Source: SCGC-AAA076-P13 sp964613455 (GTDB lineage Bacteria; Pseudomonadota; Gammaproteobacteria; Magnimaribacterales; D2472). Taken from it: 48,430 nt of DNA. Shown in pieces: positions 1 through 9,267 of the stretch. The notes below the pieces were generated by a model that had not been told where the DNA came from, did not search any database, and was given only the letters and a program-made list of their open reading frames with translations. Made by a program: the position numbers and the translations under genes. Within the stretch, counting starts at the first letter, position 1; every line of letters starts with the position of its first letter. The stretch is from positions 1-48,430 of the forward strand of contig CAZTGS010000007.1 of NCBI GenBank assembly GCA_964613455.1, read 5' to 3'.

Positions 1-2
1 TA

Positions 3-1838
3 ATGACTGAAAAAAAATCAATATGGGGAAAGGCAGATAGCTTTTTAACTTCAACACGAAAAATTATAGTTAATGGGGCAACTGCATTAGTTTTAATACT
101 TATAACCTTTTCAATCTTAGGTGGTGTTGGGTCAATGTTCAGCGGATCAGAAGAGATTGATACTAAAGATAAGATTCTATGGTTTAAACCAATGGGTGTG
201 GTTGTCGATTCAGCTGTAACTGGAGGCAACTCATTTTCTCTTCAAGAGATAGTAATTAGTGGAGGCTCTCAAACAAAACAACATGAATTACAAGATCTCT
301 TAGATGTTCTTAATAAGGCGGCTAATGATGAAAATCTAAGTGCTGTTTATGTAAATGTTTCCGAATTAGGGATGTACTATGCAACTGCATTTAAAATAGC
401 AGAAGCAGTTAAAAATGTTAAAGACAGTGGCAAAAGAGTTATTGCTTATGCTGAAGAATATAATAATTCAACATATCTAATCAGCTCTCAAGCAAATGAA
501 GTATTAATTAACGAATATGGTGGGGTTAGTGCTTTTGGATTTTCTAGAAAAAGAGAATATTACGTAGATTTCTATAAGAATATTAAATTTAATTACAATA
601 TTTTTACTGCTGGTGACTTTAAATCTGGTCCAGAGCCTTACACAAGAGATTCTATGTCAGAAAATGACAAACTTGCATGGAATGAGTTTGCAAATCCTAT
701 GTGGGAAAAAATGACCGGGATGATGGAAAGTGCAAGGGATCTTCCATATGGAACAATGCAGACTTATGGCGATACTGCATATGAAATGATGGTAACCAAT
801 CCTGAGCCTGCTCAAGTTGCATTGGAAGTTGGTTTAGTAGATCAAATTGTAACAAGAGAAGAAATAAAAGCTTGGATGTTTGAGCAATATCCAAATAAAG
901 AGAATGATAAGTACTCTTTTCCAGATAGTGTTTCTATCTATGACTATCTTGATTCGATAGAAGAAGATGTGATTACTTCAAAAAATAATATTGCAGTAAT
1001 TAATATTGAAGGCGCAATAATGACTGGAGAAGCTGCATATGGAATTGCTGGCTCAGACACTATCGTAGAAAATATTCAGTCTGCTACTCAAGATAAAACT
1101 GTTAAAGCAATGGTTTTAAGAGTAAATAGTCCTGGTGGCGACGTGTGGGCTAGTGAATTAATTACCAATGCTTTAAATGAATTTAAAGATACAGGTAGAC
1201 CTATCGTATCTTCAATGGGAGATATTGCAGCATCAGGTGGTGTATGGGTTACAACAAACTCAGATAAGATTTGGGCTGAAGAAGATACTCTTACAGGTTC
1301 AATAGGTGTTTATGGGATTGTTCCAACCATGGATGGTCTATACGACTGGGCGGGAGTAAAAGTTGATGGCGTAAGCTCAACAAAAGCTGCTGAATGGGAT
1401 CCAAGAGAAGCTATGCCAGATTATATTAGAGATATGATACAGGCTAGCATTGACAACACATATGAAAAATTTGTAACTAAAGTAGCTAATAATAGAGGTA
1501 TGGCCTTTAAAGAGGTTTTACCTATAGCTGGTGGAAGAATATGGGCAGGCTATAAAGCACTTGAACTAGGCTTGGTTGATGCAATAGGTGATCTTGATGA
1601 TGCTATTGACTCTGCAGCTGATATGGCTAATTTGGAAGACTATAAGATTAAAACTTATAAAAAAGCTGTTGACCCTTTTGATGTATTTGTTAATGGATTA
1701 TTAGAAAATATTAATATTAAAATGGATGTAGATCCAAGATTAAAATTAATTAATTCCACTCTATCTAAGCACCTAAAAATTATTGATCCTAGTAAAGAGA
1801 ATGTTTTAGCTTATTGTTTCGATTGTGATTTAAAGTAA
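3..1838 (+). CDS. sppA: Signal peptide peptidase SppA (protease IV, long form)
   Basis: Membrane-anchored serine protease that degrades cleaved signal peptides in the inner membrane. The 611 residues match the long 67 kDa type (about 618 in E. coli), with two tandem S49 domains. A single N-terminal membrane segment lies at about residues 22-43. The Ser/Lys dyad is visible: Lys207 in AGDFKSGPEP in the first domain and Ser411 in MGDIAASGG in the second; VNSPGGDVWASE (about 374-385) also fits. The ATG is only three bases from the window edge, so its ribosome site cannot be checked. The end overlaps the convergent hda by 9 bases. Confidence 0.95.
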   Translation: MTEKKSIWGKADSFLTSTRKIIVNGATALVLILITFSILGGVGSMFSGSEEIDTKDKILWFKPMGVVVDSAVTGGNSFSLQEIVISGGSQTKQHELQDLLDVLNKAANDENLSAVYVNVSELGMYYATAFKIAEAVKNVKDSGKRVIAYAEEYNNSTYLISSQANEVLINEYGGVSAFGFSRKREYYVDFYKNIKFNYNIFTAGDFKSGPEPYTRDSMSENDKLAWNEFANPMWEKMTGMMESARDLPYGTMQTYGDTAYEMMVTNPEPAQVALEVGLVDQIVTREEIKAWMFEQYPNKENDKYSFPDSVSIYDYLDSIEEDVITSKNNIAVINIEGAIMTGEAAYGIAGSDTIVENIQSATQDKTVKAMVLRVNSPGGDVWASELITNALNEFKDTGRPIVSSMGDIAASGGVWVTTNSDKIWAEEDTLTGSIGVYGIVPTMDGLYDWAGVKVDGVSSTKAAEWDPREAMPDYIRDMIQASIDNTYEKFVTKVANNRGMAFKEVLPIAGGRIWAGYKALELGLVDAIGDLDDAIDSAADMANLEDYKIKTYKKAVDPFDVFVNGLLENINIKMDVDPRLKLINSTLSKHLKIIDPSKENVLAYCFDCDLK

Positions 1839-2516
1839 CTCTTTAATTAAAGGTATCGTAATTTTCCGTTTCATTTCCATTGAGAGCTGATCTAAGCTCT
1901 CAAGGATATGAACTAAATCAGAGATGCTTCTCTTTGTATAAGTTATAAGGTATTGAGCCTCATTATCACCTAGGTTAATTGATCGAAGGTTTGCTATATG
2001 TTTTAAAGCATCGAGAATATGGTCATCGCTAACTGGAAAGAGTTCAAAGCTCTCAAGCTTTCTTACTCTTGAATCTAAATCAGGAAGTGAAAACTTGGTA
2101 GCACCCTTCTCCATAGATGAAGTAAAAATAATTCTGCAATCTGATTGAAGAGAGTTGTTTATTAAATTAAAAACTGCTGTCTCCCATTCAGAAATTCCTA
2201 CAATTTCCTCCAAGCCATCAATACATACTAAATCCATATTTTCAATAGAATCTAGAATCTCTGTTCCATAAGTCATAACTTCCTTGAGTGGCAGGAATAA
2301 AACAGATTTATTATTACTACTATATAGATTACATAAGGACTGGAGTAAATATGTTTTTCCAGAATTTTTAACTCCATAAATATAAAGATCTTCTGAGGAG
2401 AAATTGGTTTGAATACTAGAAATTAATTGAATATTAGCTGGGTCAACATAAAAACTATTGAATGAAGACTTGTATGACTTGTTCCAAGGAAAAGTAAGCT
2501 GTTTTGGATTATTCAT
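1830..2516 (-). CDS. hda: DnaA regulatory inactivator Hda
   Basis: DnaA-like AAA+ protein that, bound to the DNA clamp, stimulates hydrolysis of DnaA-ATP after initiation. At 228 residues it is the usual Hda length and lacks the DnaA DNA-binding domain. The N-terminal QLTFPW (residues 6-11) fits the clamp-binding motif of Hda. Walker A is GVKNSGKT (48-55), Walker B ends at Asp100 (LVCIDGLEE), and PDLDSRV near Arg150 fits the arginine-finger region. Its start overlaps the end of pgsA by 8 bases, so the two are probably co-transcribed and coupled. The neighbourhood with DUF2066 and purM is conserved in pseudomonads, which supports Hda over other DnaA paralogues. Confidence 0.93.
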   Translation of the reverse strand: MNNPKQLTFPWNKSYKSSFNSFYVDPANIQLISSIQTNFSSEDLYIYGVKNSGKTYLLQSLCNLYSSNNKSVLFLPLKEVMTYGTEILDSIENMDLVCIDGLEEIVGISEWETAVFNLINNSLQSDCRIIFTSSMEKGATKFSLPDLDSRVRKLESFELFPVSDDHILDALKHIANLRSINLGDNEAQYLITYTKRSISDLVHILESLDQLSMEMKRKITIPLIKELL

Positions 2517-3060
2517 TATGATATTTATTCATGCTTAAGAACCAGGTTTTTGAATAAACCAGTAAGCTTAACAAAGTTATTATTACAATAAATACATCCA
2601 AAAGTATTAAGGACATATCGATACCTAATATTTGTAATAATAAGACTACAACAATATAAATTATCTGCAGCCCTGTTGTTAATTTTCCAAGAATATTTGG
2701 AAGTGGGGTCTCTGACTCAACCAATGTCATATGAATAGCTGCGCCAAGTAATATAACAATATCTCTTCCAATAAAAATAGCAAAAATATATAGAGGAATA
2801 TAAGAACTCAACCAAAGAACAAAAATGGTTCCAGATAGTAAAAGTTTATCTGCTATAGGATCTAATATAGTTCCAAGGTATGTTTGCCAGTTCATCCTTC
2901 TAGCAAGAAAGCCGTCTAATCCATCTGTTATTGATGCTATTAAAAAAAACACTATGCTAGTTATAAAATTACCTAAAAATATATTATTTAGAATTGGGTA
3001 GACAAGTCCAATTCTAATGATCGATAGAAAATTTGGTATAAAAATAAAATACTTACTCAT
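2509..3060 (-). CDS. pgsA: CDP-diacylglycerol--glycerol-3-phosphate phosphatidyltransferase
   Basis: CDP-alcohol phosphatidyltransferase of the inner membrane, most likely making phosphatidylglycerophosphate, the committed step to phosphatidylglycerol and cardiolipin. The full family motif is present: DGLDGFLAR, then eight residues, then GTILDPIAD, matching DGxxGxxAR-x8-Gx3Dx3D. Length is 183 residues (E. coli PgsA 182) with several hydrophobic helices. It overlaps DUF2066 upstream by 4 bases and hda downstream by 8. Substrate choice within the superfamily (glycerol phosphate versus another alcohol) is inferred from length and similarity. Confidence 0.9.
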   Translation of the reverse strand: MSKYFIFIPNFLSIIRIGLVYPILNNIFLGNFITSIVFFLIASITDGLDGFLARRMNWQTYLGTILDPIADKLLLSGTIFVLWLSSYIPLYIFAIFIGRDIVILLGAAIHMTLVESETPLPNILGKLTTGLQIIYIVVVLLLQILGIDMSLILLDVFIVIITLLSLLVYSKTWFLSMNKYHNE

Positions 3061-4082
3061 TTTATATATTCTAAGCTTAATGACTTATTGCTATTGTTTT
3101 CATCAATAATATTTAAAAAACTACTATTTTTAATAGTCTTCGCAAGCTTAGCTTCATCTCCTACAATTTTTGCTTTAAAGGTAATTATATTATCCTTAAA
3201 ACTTACAATCTCAAGGGTTTTGATTCCAATAAATCTCTCCAGGTATTGCCTTGATTCGGTATAGCTATCAAAAGATGAAATGCCTTGAAGAGAAATATAT
3301 AGTTCAGAATTTTTAGAGGTTACGATTGCCAAATCGTTAAGATTTTGGTCTATTAGCTTTATCAAAAATTGTGAAAAAACCTCTTCAAGGTCTTGGTAAA
3401 AATTATTGCCGATAAAAGACTTATTTATATCACCCGATATTACCCACTCACCTAAACCAGAATTAGTTATTTTGATTTGGATAAGATTATCGTAATTGTA
3501 TTTCGAAGATATATATTCATTTGGAGAATTAAAAACACTCATAGATGATAAGGTTTTTGTATCCTCTAAATCAAATATTGGTAGCTCCAAAAATATACCC
3601 CTGTCTTGAGATAATTTATTCATATTATCTTTAAGGATATTATCTACTCTCCTTGGTGATATTGCAGATGATAGAAAATATGGAGCTTCTGAGCCAGAGT
3701 CAATTTCAATTAAAAAAAATACCACAGGTCGAGAGTAGCCAACTACTGGTATGGATAGGTTGTTAAAAGCTTTAATGATCAAGCTTTGATCAAAATTAAC
3801 TTGAAGATAGCTAAGGTCATCTATATTTTTTATAGAATAACTAATAATTAAATCTTTTCTTGAAACCCCTGAATTAATTATCTTCCATATGTTAGAAGGA
3901 GAATCAGAGCCGCTCAATCTATAAACCATTTTGTTAAATGAGATATTAATTGATTTTTCTATGTTGGAAGAATTTTTGATAGGCTCATAAATAGTAAAAA
4001 GTTCGCTAAATTCCTTCCCAAAGGAGAAATTAGAAAAGATAATAAGTCCTACTATAAAATGTTTAATTAAATTGTTATGCAT
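3057..4082 (-). CDS. DUF2066 family exported protein
   Basis: Protein of unknown function with an N-terminal signal sequence (MHNNLIKHFIVGLIIFSNFSFG), so probably periplasmic. I recognise it as DUF2066 mainly from overall character and from its place between hda and purM, the arrangement seen in Pseudomonas. The reading frame can be extended to a TTG at 4112, but that would overlap the purM start. The ATG at 4082 gives a clean signal peptide directly at the N terminus and leaves 23 bases to the divergent purM, so I use it. The start of pgsA overlaps its stop by 4 bases. No catalytic motif is evident. Confidence 0.78.
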   Translation of the reverse strand: MHNNLIKHFIVGLIIFSNFSFGKEFSELFTIYEPIKNSSNIEKSINISFNKMVYRLSGSDSPSNIWKIINSGVSRKDLIISYSIKNIDDLSYLQVNFDQSLIIKAFNNLSIPVVGYSRPVVFFLIEIDSGSEAPYFLSSAISPRRVDNILKDNMNKLSQDRGIFLELPIFDLEDTKTLSSMSVFNSPNEYISSKYNYDNLIQIKITNSGLGEWVISGDINKSFIGNNFYQDLEEVFSQFLIKLIDQNLNDLAIVTSKNSELYISLQGISSFDSYTESRQYLERFIGIKTLEIVSFKDNIITFKAKIVGDEAKLAKTIKNSSFLNIIDENNSNKSLSLEYIK

Positions 4083-4105
4083 TTGTCTCACAATAGGTAT
4101 TCTAA

Positions 4106-5137
4106 ATGACAAAAGAAATTATAGACAATGATCCTTATAAATCTGCAGGTGTAGATATTGATGCTGGGAATGATTTAGTCAATAGAATTAAAAAAGATGT
4201 TGCTTCATCTCATGGCCCAAATGTTCTTGGCAACATTGGTGGCTTTGCGGGAATGTTTAAACTAGATAAAGATTATGAGAATCCTGTGCTGGTTGCTTGT
4301 ACAGATGGCGTCGGAACGAAAGTTGCGCTTGCCCAACAAGCAGGAATTATAGAAGGAATTGGACAAGACCTTGTGGCAATGTGCGTTAATGATCTTATAG
4401 TTTGTGGAGCAAAGCCCCTTTTTTTTCTTGACTACTTTGCGTCATCTAAATTAGAGGTGGATGAGGCAGCAATAATAATAAAAAGCATTGCGAAAGCATG
4501 TAAGGACTCAGGCTGTGCACTTCTTGGAGGCGAAACTGCTGAAATGCCAGGCCATTATGTTGGCAATAATTTTGATTTAGCTGGTTTTTCTGTTGGCTGT
4601 GTTGATGAAAGTAAAATAATTAACAACAAAGACATTAAAGAAACCGATATTCTAGTCGGTATAGAATCAAGTGGCCCTCATTCAAATGGGTATTCATTGA
4701 TTAGAAAAATTATTAACGACACTGAATTAGATGATGCGCAACTTAAAGATATTCAAGAAAAAGCTCTCAAGCCAACTCATCTGTATCCATCTTTAATAAT
4801 GAATCTTTTAGATCACTTTAAATTGAATGGGATGGCTCATATTACTGGCGGAGGGTTAACCGAAAACATACCACGATCTTTACCTGATAATCTGAGTGTT
4901 GATATTTTAAAAGGGTCCTGGGATATTCCTGATATTTTTAATTGGCTTCAAGACAATGGAAGCTTAAGCGACGATGATATGTTTAGAATATTTAATTGCG
5001 GTATAGGTATGGTATTGATTGTAAACAAAGAAATAGTTGAACCTCTTATGAGCCATATTAGTGAAAAAGGATATAAAAGCTTTGTCATAGGTTCAGTAAA
5101 AAATAATGATTCTAAAAATTTAGTTAATTTCAAATAA
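4106..5137 (+). CDS. purM: Phosphoribosylformylglycinamidine cyclo-ligase (AIR synthetase)
   Basis: ATP-dependent ring closure of FGAM to AIR, step five of de novo purine synthesis, in the cytoplasm. The 343 residues match the family (345 in E. coli). N-terminal YKSAGVDIDAGNDLVNRIK is a PurM signature; the LGGETAEMPGHY and HITGGGLTENIPRSLP blocks of the PurM/ThiL fold are present. It is followed after 14 bases by purN, the standard purMN pair. It is divergent from DUF2066 with only 23 bases between the starts, so its promoter must lie within the neighbouring gene. Confidence 0.97.
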   Translation: MTKEIIDNDPYKSAGVDIDAGNDLVNRIKKDVASSHGPNVLGNIGGFAGMFKLDKDYENPVLVACTDGVGTKVALAQQAGIIEGIGQDLVAMCVNDLIVCGAKPLFFLDYFASSKLEVDEAAIIIKSIAKACKDSGCALLGGETAEMPGHYVGNNFDLAGFSVGCVDESKIINNKDIKETDILVGIESSGPHSNGYSLIRKIINDTELDDAQLKDIQEKALKPTHLYPSLIMNLLDHFKLNGMAHITGGGLTENIPRSLPDNLSVDILKGSWDIPDIFNWLQDNGSLSDDDMFRIFNCGIGMVLIVNKEIVEPLMSHISEKGYKSFVIGSVKNNDSKNLVNFK

Positions 5138-5151
5138 ACCACCATCGACAA

Positions 5152-5799
5152 ATGAAAAAAATAGCTGTTTTAATTTCTGGAAGCGGCACTAATCTTCAAG
5201 CCATAATTGATAAATGTAATTCAGGTCTTATCAACGGAGAAGTGATTTCAGTAATTAGTAATAATCCTGATGCCTATGGGTTAGAAAGAGCTAATAAAGC
5301 CGGAATAGAAACAAAAATAATAAATCATAATAACTATGATTCAAGAGAGGCTTTTGACGAAGAGTTGTTCTATTTTTTACAAAATAAAAATCCTGATTTG
5401 ATTGTTCTTGCAGGTTTTATGAGGATTCTTGCCAAAAAACTAACAGACAGCTTTTTTGGAAAAGTAATTAATATTCATCCCTCATTGCTTCCAAAATATC
5501 CTGGACTAAATACACATCAAAAAGTTTTTGATAATAAAGATTCTGCTCATGGTGTTTCAATACACTTTGTTTCATCGGAATTAGACTCTGGGCCTCTTAT
5601 AGCCCAGGGAGAAATTAAAACTAAAAAAGAAGAAAGTATTGAAAGTATGATTCAAAGAATTCATGCTCTGGAGCATTCAATCTATCCAAGGATAATAAAA
5701 CTTTTTTGTGATGATAAAATATCCATACAAATGAATAAAGTGATTTTTAATAACGAGTATTCTGGCGAAGACTATATATATGAACATCATGAAATATAG
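5152..5799 (+). CDS. purN: Phosphoribosylglycinamide formyltransferase
   Basis: Transfers a formyl group from 10-formyltetrahydrofolate to GAR, step three of purine synthesis. Residues 6-15 (VLISGSGTNL) form the phosphate loop. The catalytic triad is visible: Asn107 and His109 in INIHPSLLP, and Asp145 in SSELDSGPLIAQ. Length is 215 residues (E. coli 212). It lies 14 bases after purM and overlaps the next gene by 20 bases, so all three are probably one operon. Confidence 0.96.
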   Translation: MKKIAVLISGSGTNLQAIIDKCNSGLINGEVISVISNNPDAYGLERANKAGIETKIINHNNYDSREAFDEELFYFLQNKNPDLIVLAGFMRILAKKLTDSFFGKVINIHPSLLPKYPGLNTHQKVFDNKDSAHGVSIHFVSSELDSGPLIAQGEIKTKKEESIESMIQRIHALEHSIYPRIIKLFCDDKISIQMNKVIFNNEYSGEDYIYEHHEI

Positions 5800-6469
5800 A
5801 TTTTTATTAATAGGAATCCTTTCTGTAAGTCTAAATGCTAATGGAATTCAAGAATACACAGCAAGATATGCCTATGATACTGATGAAATATCTATAAAAG
5901 GTATAAGAAAGCTAGAAAAGATTGATGAAAACTATATTTTGAGTTTTCAAGCAAAAAACTTAATTGCAAGGATGGGCTTTGCTTCAAAGTTTGAGATTAC
6001 TGGAAATACGCTTGTATCTAAAAGTTACGATATAAAAATTAAGCCAAAGTTTATTAATAGAGATCAATTAATTAATTTTAACTATATTGATAATGAGGTG
6101 ACATCATCTGGTAGAGAAGAATGGAGCAAGAATATTCAAAGAGATATTCCTTCTTTAGATCCGTTAAATGCACAGATTAAAATTAGATTAAATTTGATGA
6201 TGGGCATGGAAGAGTTTGAGATCCATCTTCTAGAAATTAGAACTGGAGAAAGTGAAAATAATTATTATAAAATTATTGGTAATGAGAAATGTTCATCTAA
6301 AAATAATGAGTATGACTGCATAGTACTCAAAAGAGTCAGAGAAAGAGAAGGCAGACAAACTTTGTATTATCTTGCTCCTGAATTAGGATATATGTTTATA
6401 AAAATTGTGGACACTGGTCCTGAAAGAACTCAGACATTAGAGCTTATAGAAATTCTAAGTCTTGGGTAG
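5780..6469 (+). CDS. DUF3108 family exported protein
   Basis: Exported protein of unknown function. A short signal peptide (MNIMKYRFLLIGILSVSLNANG) is followed by a beta-rich region typical of DUF3108, with conserved-looking blocks such as LDPLNAQIKIRLNLMMG and YYLAPELGYMFIKI. Genes of this family follow purN in pseudomonads, supporting the call. The start overlaps purN by 20 bases; an alternative ATG at 5789 would remove three residues and is equally compatible with the signal peptide. The end overlaps the convergent dcd by 15 bases. Confidence 0.75.
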   Translation: MNIMKYRFLLIGILSVSLNANGIQEYTARYAYDTDEISIKGIRKLEKIDENYILSFQAKNLIARMGFASKFEITGNTLVSKSYDIKIKPKFINRDQLINFNYIDNEVTSSGREEWSKNIQRDIPSLDPLNAQIKIRLNLMMGMEEFEIHLLEIRTGESENNYYKIIGNEKCSSKNNEYDCIVLKRVREREGRQTLYYLAPELGYMFIKIVDTGPERTQTLELIEILSLG

Positions 6470-7024
6470 GGTAACGCCTGTCTGACCCTGATATTTTCCA
6501 TTTCTATCTTTATAACTTGTTTCACATTCCTCATCTGATTCAAAAAATAACATTTGTGCCACGCCCTCACCCGCATAAATCTTAGCTGGTAAATTTGTTG
6601 TATTTGAAAATTCTAGCGTAACATGGCCTTCCCATTCAGGCTCTAAAGGAGTTACATTCACTATAATTCCGCACCTTGCATATGTAGACTTACCAAGACA
6701 AATAGTTAAAACATTTCTTGGAATTTTAAAATACTCAATAGTCCTAGCTAATGCAAAAGAGTTTGGAGGTATGACACAGACATCAGATTGAATATCTACA
6801 AAACTTTTTTCATCAAAAAATTTTGGATCAACAATAGCTGAATGAATGTTTGTAAAAACTTTGAATTCATCTGAGCATCTAACATCGTATCCGTAGCTAG
6901 ATACCCCATAAGAAATTAATTTATTTCCATTTTCGTCAAGTCTTACCTGATTTTTTGAAAAAGGTTCTATCATTTTTTGTTCAGTAGACATTTTGGTGAT
7001 CCACTTATCTGATTTAATCGACAT
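6455..7024 (-). CDS. dcd: dCTP deaminase
   Basis: Deaminates dCTP to dUTP, feeding dTMP synthesis. The 189 residues resemble the Pseudomonas-type enzyme. Motifs present are SSYGYDVRC (43-50 region), the STYARCGIIVNVTPLEPEWEGHVTLEFSN core in pieces at 113-141, with Glu138 as the likely catalytic glutamate, and the C-terminal KYQGQTGVTLP. The start overlaps the end of recR by 11 bases, suggesting co-transcription with recR and dnaX. Confidence 0.96.
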   Translation of the reverse strand: MSIKSDKWITKMSTEQKMIEPFSKNQVRLDENGNKLISYGVSSYGYDVRCSDEFKVFTNIHSAIVDPKFFDEKSFVDIQSDVCVIPPNSFALARTIEYFKIPRNVLTICLGKSTYARCGIIVNVTPLEPEWEGHVTLEFSNTTNLPAKIYAGEGVAQMLFFESDEECETSYKDRNGKYQGQTGVTLPKT

Positions 7025-7610
7025 TTATTTCTGTTCTCCCTTGAATTGCACGAGCAATGGTATTGCCATCCACATACTCTAACTCTCCGCCGATAGGAAT
7101 TCCATAAGAAATTCTTGAAACTGTAATATCTTTAATATGATCTTTAAGAAACATTGCAGTTGCATCACCTTCTACCGTGGAACTAGTTGCTAAAATAACC
7201 TCTTTTATAGCTTCTTTTTTGATTAGATTTAAAAAATCATTGATTCCGAGATCTTCAGGAGAAATTCCTTCTATTGGTGAAAGCCTCCCTAATAGTACAA
7301 AATATTTTCCACGAAAACCTCCAGTTGACTCAATTGCCAGCACATCAGATGGGCTTTCAACGACGCAAACACTCTGTTGATCTCTAGATGTATCAGAACA
7401 AATCTTGCACAAGTCATTAGAAGTTAACATTCTGCAACGCTCGCACCTATTGATATGCTCCAAAGCATCTTTCATAGTGTTAGCAAGTATTCCAGCACCA
7501 TCTTTATTTTTATCTAAAAGGTATAAAGCCATTCTTTGGGCAGACTTCTTTCCAACTCCTGGGAGGATTGTAAGTGCGTTAATTAAATCATTTAGAAGAT
7601 CTTGGTTCAT
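7014..7610 (-). CDS. recR: Recombination mediator RecR
   Basis: Works with RecO (and RecF) to load RecA on gapped DNA. It is 198 residues, close to E. coli RecR (201). The helix-hairpin-helix is LPGVGKKSAQRMA (16-28), a four-cysteine zinc site uses Cys56, Cys59, Cys68 and Cys71, and a Toprim domain follows (VVESPSDVLAIEST and later GGELEYVDGNT). It directly follows dnaX, as in many gammaproteobacteria, although the small ybaB-type gene usually between them is absent here. Confidence 0.96.
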   Translation of the reverse strand: MNQDLLNDLINALTILPGVGKKSAQRMALYLLDKNKDGAGILANTMKDALEHINRCERCRMLTSNDLCKICSDTSRDQQSVCVVESPSDVLAIESTGGFRGKYFVLLGRLSPIEGISPEDLGINDFLNLIKKEAIKEVILATSSTVEGDATAMFLKDHIKDITVSRISYGIPIGGELEYVDGNTIARAIQGRTEINVD

Positions 7611-7611
7611 T

Positions 7612-9246
7612 TTAGTCTAGTGGCTTTACAGAGCCATCTTTTAATTTTCCATCAAATTTCTTAAGAAATTTTTGTATTGAAGCATCGGAAGATATAGACT
7701 CCTCTGCTTTTTTTTGTTTATCAGATTCTATTTCATTTTGCCTTTGAATAGGAGAAATACCTGCATTACCTAGCTCAACTTCTATAGAAAGTTCTTTACC
7801 TAGTCTAGAAATACAAACAGACTTAAATTCAGCAAAAACATTTTCGGGAATTTTATATTGATCATCCTGACTATTTAAAATTAGTAGGTTATTTGAATAA
7901 TCTTGAAATGATAGGGAGCCAAAATAATTTCTGGCAAATGGACTTAAATCAAGTTCGTTAAAGAACTCTATCCAGTTATCGGGAGAATTTAATACCAATG
8001 ATGTTTCTTTTTGCTCAGTATAGCTTTCTTTATTTTGCGAATTTTGTTCTTTTATTTTTTCTGGCTTTAAAGATTCAGACTTTGCCTTAACCGGAGTTTG
8101 AACAGAAGCAACCTCAACTTTTAAATTTTTTTTTTCCGTTGAAGTTCTTGATGGAGATTCATCATCGATTTTATGAAGCGGATTAAATGCCAGCATCCTT
8201 AATAAACATATTTCAAGAGCCTCTTTTGCATTGGGATGAACGCTAAATTTAGAGTATGCATTAACAGCAATTTCATACAATAACTGACAAAATTCTTGAT
8301 CTACCTTGCCTGCAAGAGCCTTAATGTTTTCATCTGATGAGTTGCCTAATACTTGCTCAAGAGATACTAAATGCAATATTGAAATAATACTTTTAAGAAT
8401 TACCTCATACTCTGGAGAAAGTTCTTCTATCTTATATAAATGCTCGAAGGACGCCTCGCCATTACCATCAATTACTGAATTTAATAGAGAGATTAATAAA
8501 GAATTATCTATGGTTCCTAATAATTTTTTTACATTACTAGCTTCAAGTTCCCCATTCCCATGAGCGATGGCTTGATCTAGTAAGGTTAATGCGTCTCTTA
8601 CTGATCCTTTGGCTGAATCAGAAATTAAATCTAAGCTTTCTTCGTCATATGTAATTTTTTCTAACTCAATAATTTTCTTTAGATGCTCTGAAAGAGTACT
8701 TATCCCAACAGTTTTTAAATTTAACTGAAGACATCTAGATTGAACTGTCTTAGGAATTTTCTCAGGATTTGTTGTAGCAAAAATAAATATTACATGAGAT
8801 GGGGGCTCTTCTAATGTTTTTAATAATGCATTAAAGCTACTAGTTGAAAGCATATGAACTTCATCTATCAAATAGACTTTAAACCTTCCTTGAGATGGTG
8901 AATGAGGAACCGTTTCAAGCAAGTCTCTCATATCGTCTATTCCAGTCTTGGAAGCCGCGTCTATTTCAAGAAAATCTAAATGTCTACCAATTTTAATTTC
9001 ATTACAATTAGTACATTTATCACAAGGCTCTGGTATTGGATTTTCAGAGGATTTACAGTTAAGGCATTTAGCTAAAATTCTGGCTAAAGTGGTTTTTCCA
9101 ACTCCTCTTGTTCCTGCAAATATATAAGATTGATGAATTCTATCTTGAGTAATGCTATTGGAAATGGCTCTAACAATATGTTCTTGTCCAACAACTTCTT
9201 CAAAGTTTGCTGGTCTGTATTTTCTTGCTAAAACCTCATAGGACAT
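7612..9246 (-). CDS. dnaX: DNA polymerase III subunits gamma and tau
   Basis: Clamp-loader ATPase and replisome organiser. Walker A is GTRGVGKT (45-52), a zinc module holds CLNC (61-64) with CDKC and CTNC near 75-81, DEVHML (128-133) is Walker B, and ATTNPEKIP is sensor 1. Domains I-III end near residue 365; a polar linker and the tau-specific C-terminal domain follow to residue 544, somewhat shorter than E. coli tau (643). Codons 371-374 contain an uninterrupted run of ten A; a shift there would give a protein of about 374-377 residues ending right after domain III, the expected gamma. It is in the dnaX-recR-dcd block; recX lies 21 bases upstream on the same strand. Confidence 0.96.
   Translation of the reverse strand: MSYEVLARKYRPANFEEVVGQEHIVRAISNSITQDRIHQSYIFAGTRGVGKTTLARILAKCLNCKSSENPIPEPCDKCTNCNEIKIGRHLDFLEIDAASKTGIDDMRDLLETVPHSPSQGRFKVYLIDEVHMLSTSSFNALLKTLEEPPSHVIFIFATTNPEKIPKTVQSRCLQLNLKTVGISTLSEHLKKIIELEKITYDEESLDLISDSAKGSVRDALTLLDQAIAHGNGELEASNVKKLLGTIDNSLLISLLNSVIDGNGEASFEHLYKIEELSPEYEVILKSIISILHLVSLEQVLGNSSDENIKALAGKVDQEFCQLLYEIAVNAYSKFSVHPNAKEALEICLLRMLAFNPLHKIDDESPSRTSTEKKNLKVEVASVQTPVKAKSESLKPEKIKEQNSQNKESYTEQKETSLVLNSPDNWIEFFNELDLSPFARNYFGSLSFQDYSNNLLILNSQDDQYKIPENVFAEFKSVCISRLGKELSIEVELGNAGISPIQRQNEIESDKQKKAEESISSDASIQKFLKKFDGKLKDGSVKPLD
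8126..8135 (-). promoter_or_regulatory. A10 slippery tract within dnaX (candidate gamma/tau switch)
   Basis: On the coding strand dnaX reads GAA AAA AAA AAT TTA AAA GTT GAG at codons 371-378. A -1 slip on the A run gives Lys-Phe-Lys-Ser and then TGA; a +1 slip gives Ile and then TAA. Both alternative frames stop within five codons, immediately after the clamp-loader collar domain. Ribosomal slippage in E. coli and transcriptional slippage in Thermus produce gamma at the equivalent point. The tract is seen directly; its use is inference. Confidence 0.6.
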
Positions 9247-9267
9247 AGCGATAAATCATAACATGAC

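Noticed and set aside
3057..4112. DUF2066 start at TTG 4112
   Set aside because: It overlaps the purM start and puts ten polar residues before the signal peptide; ATG at 4082 fits better.
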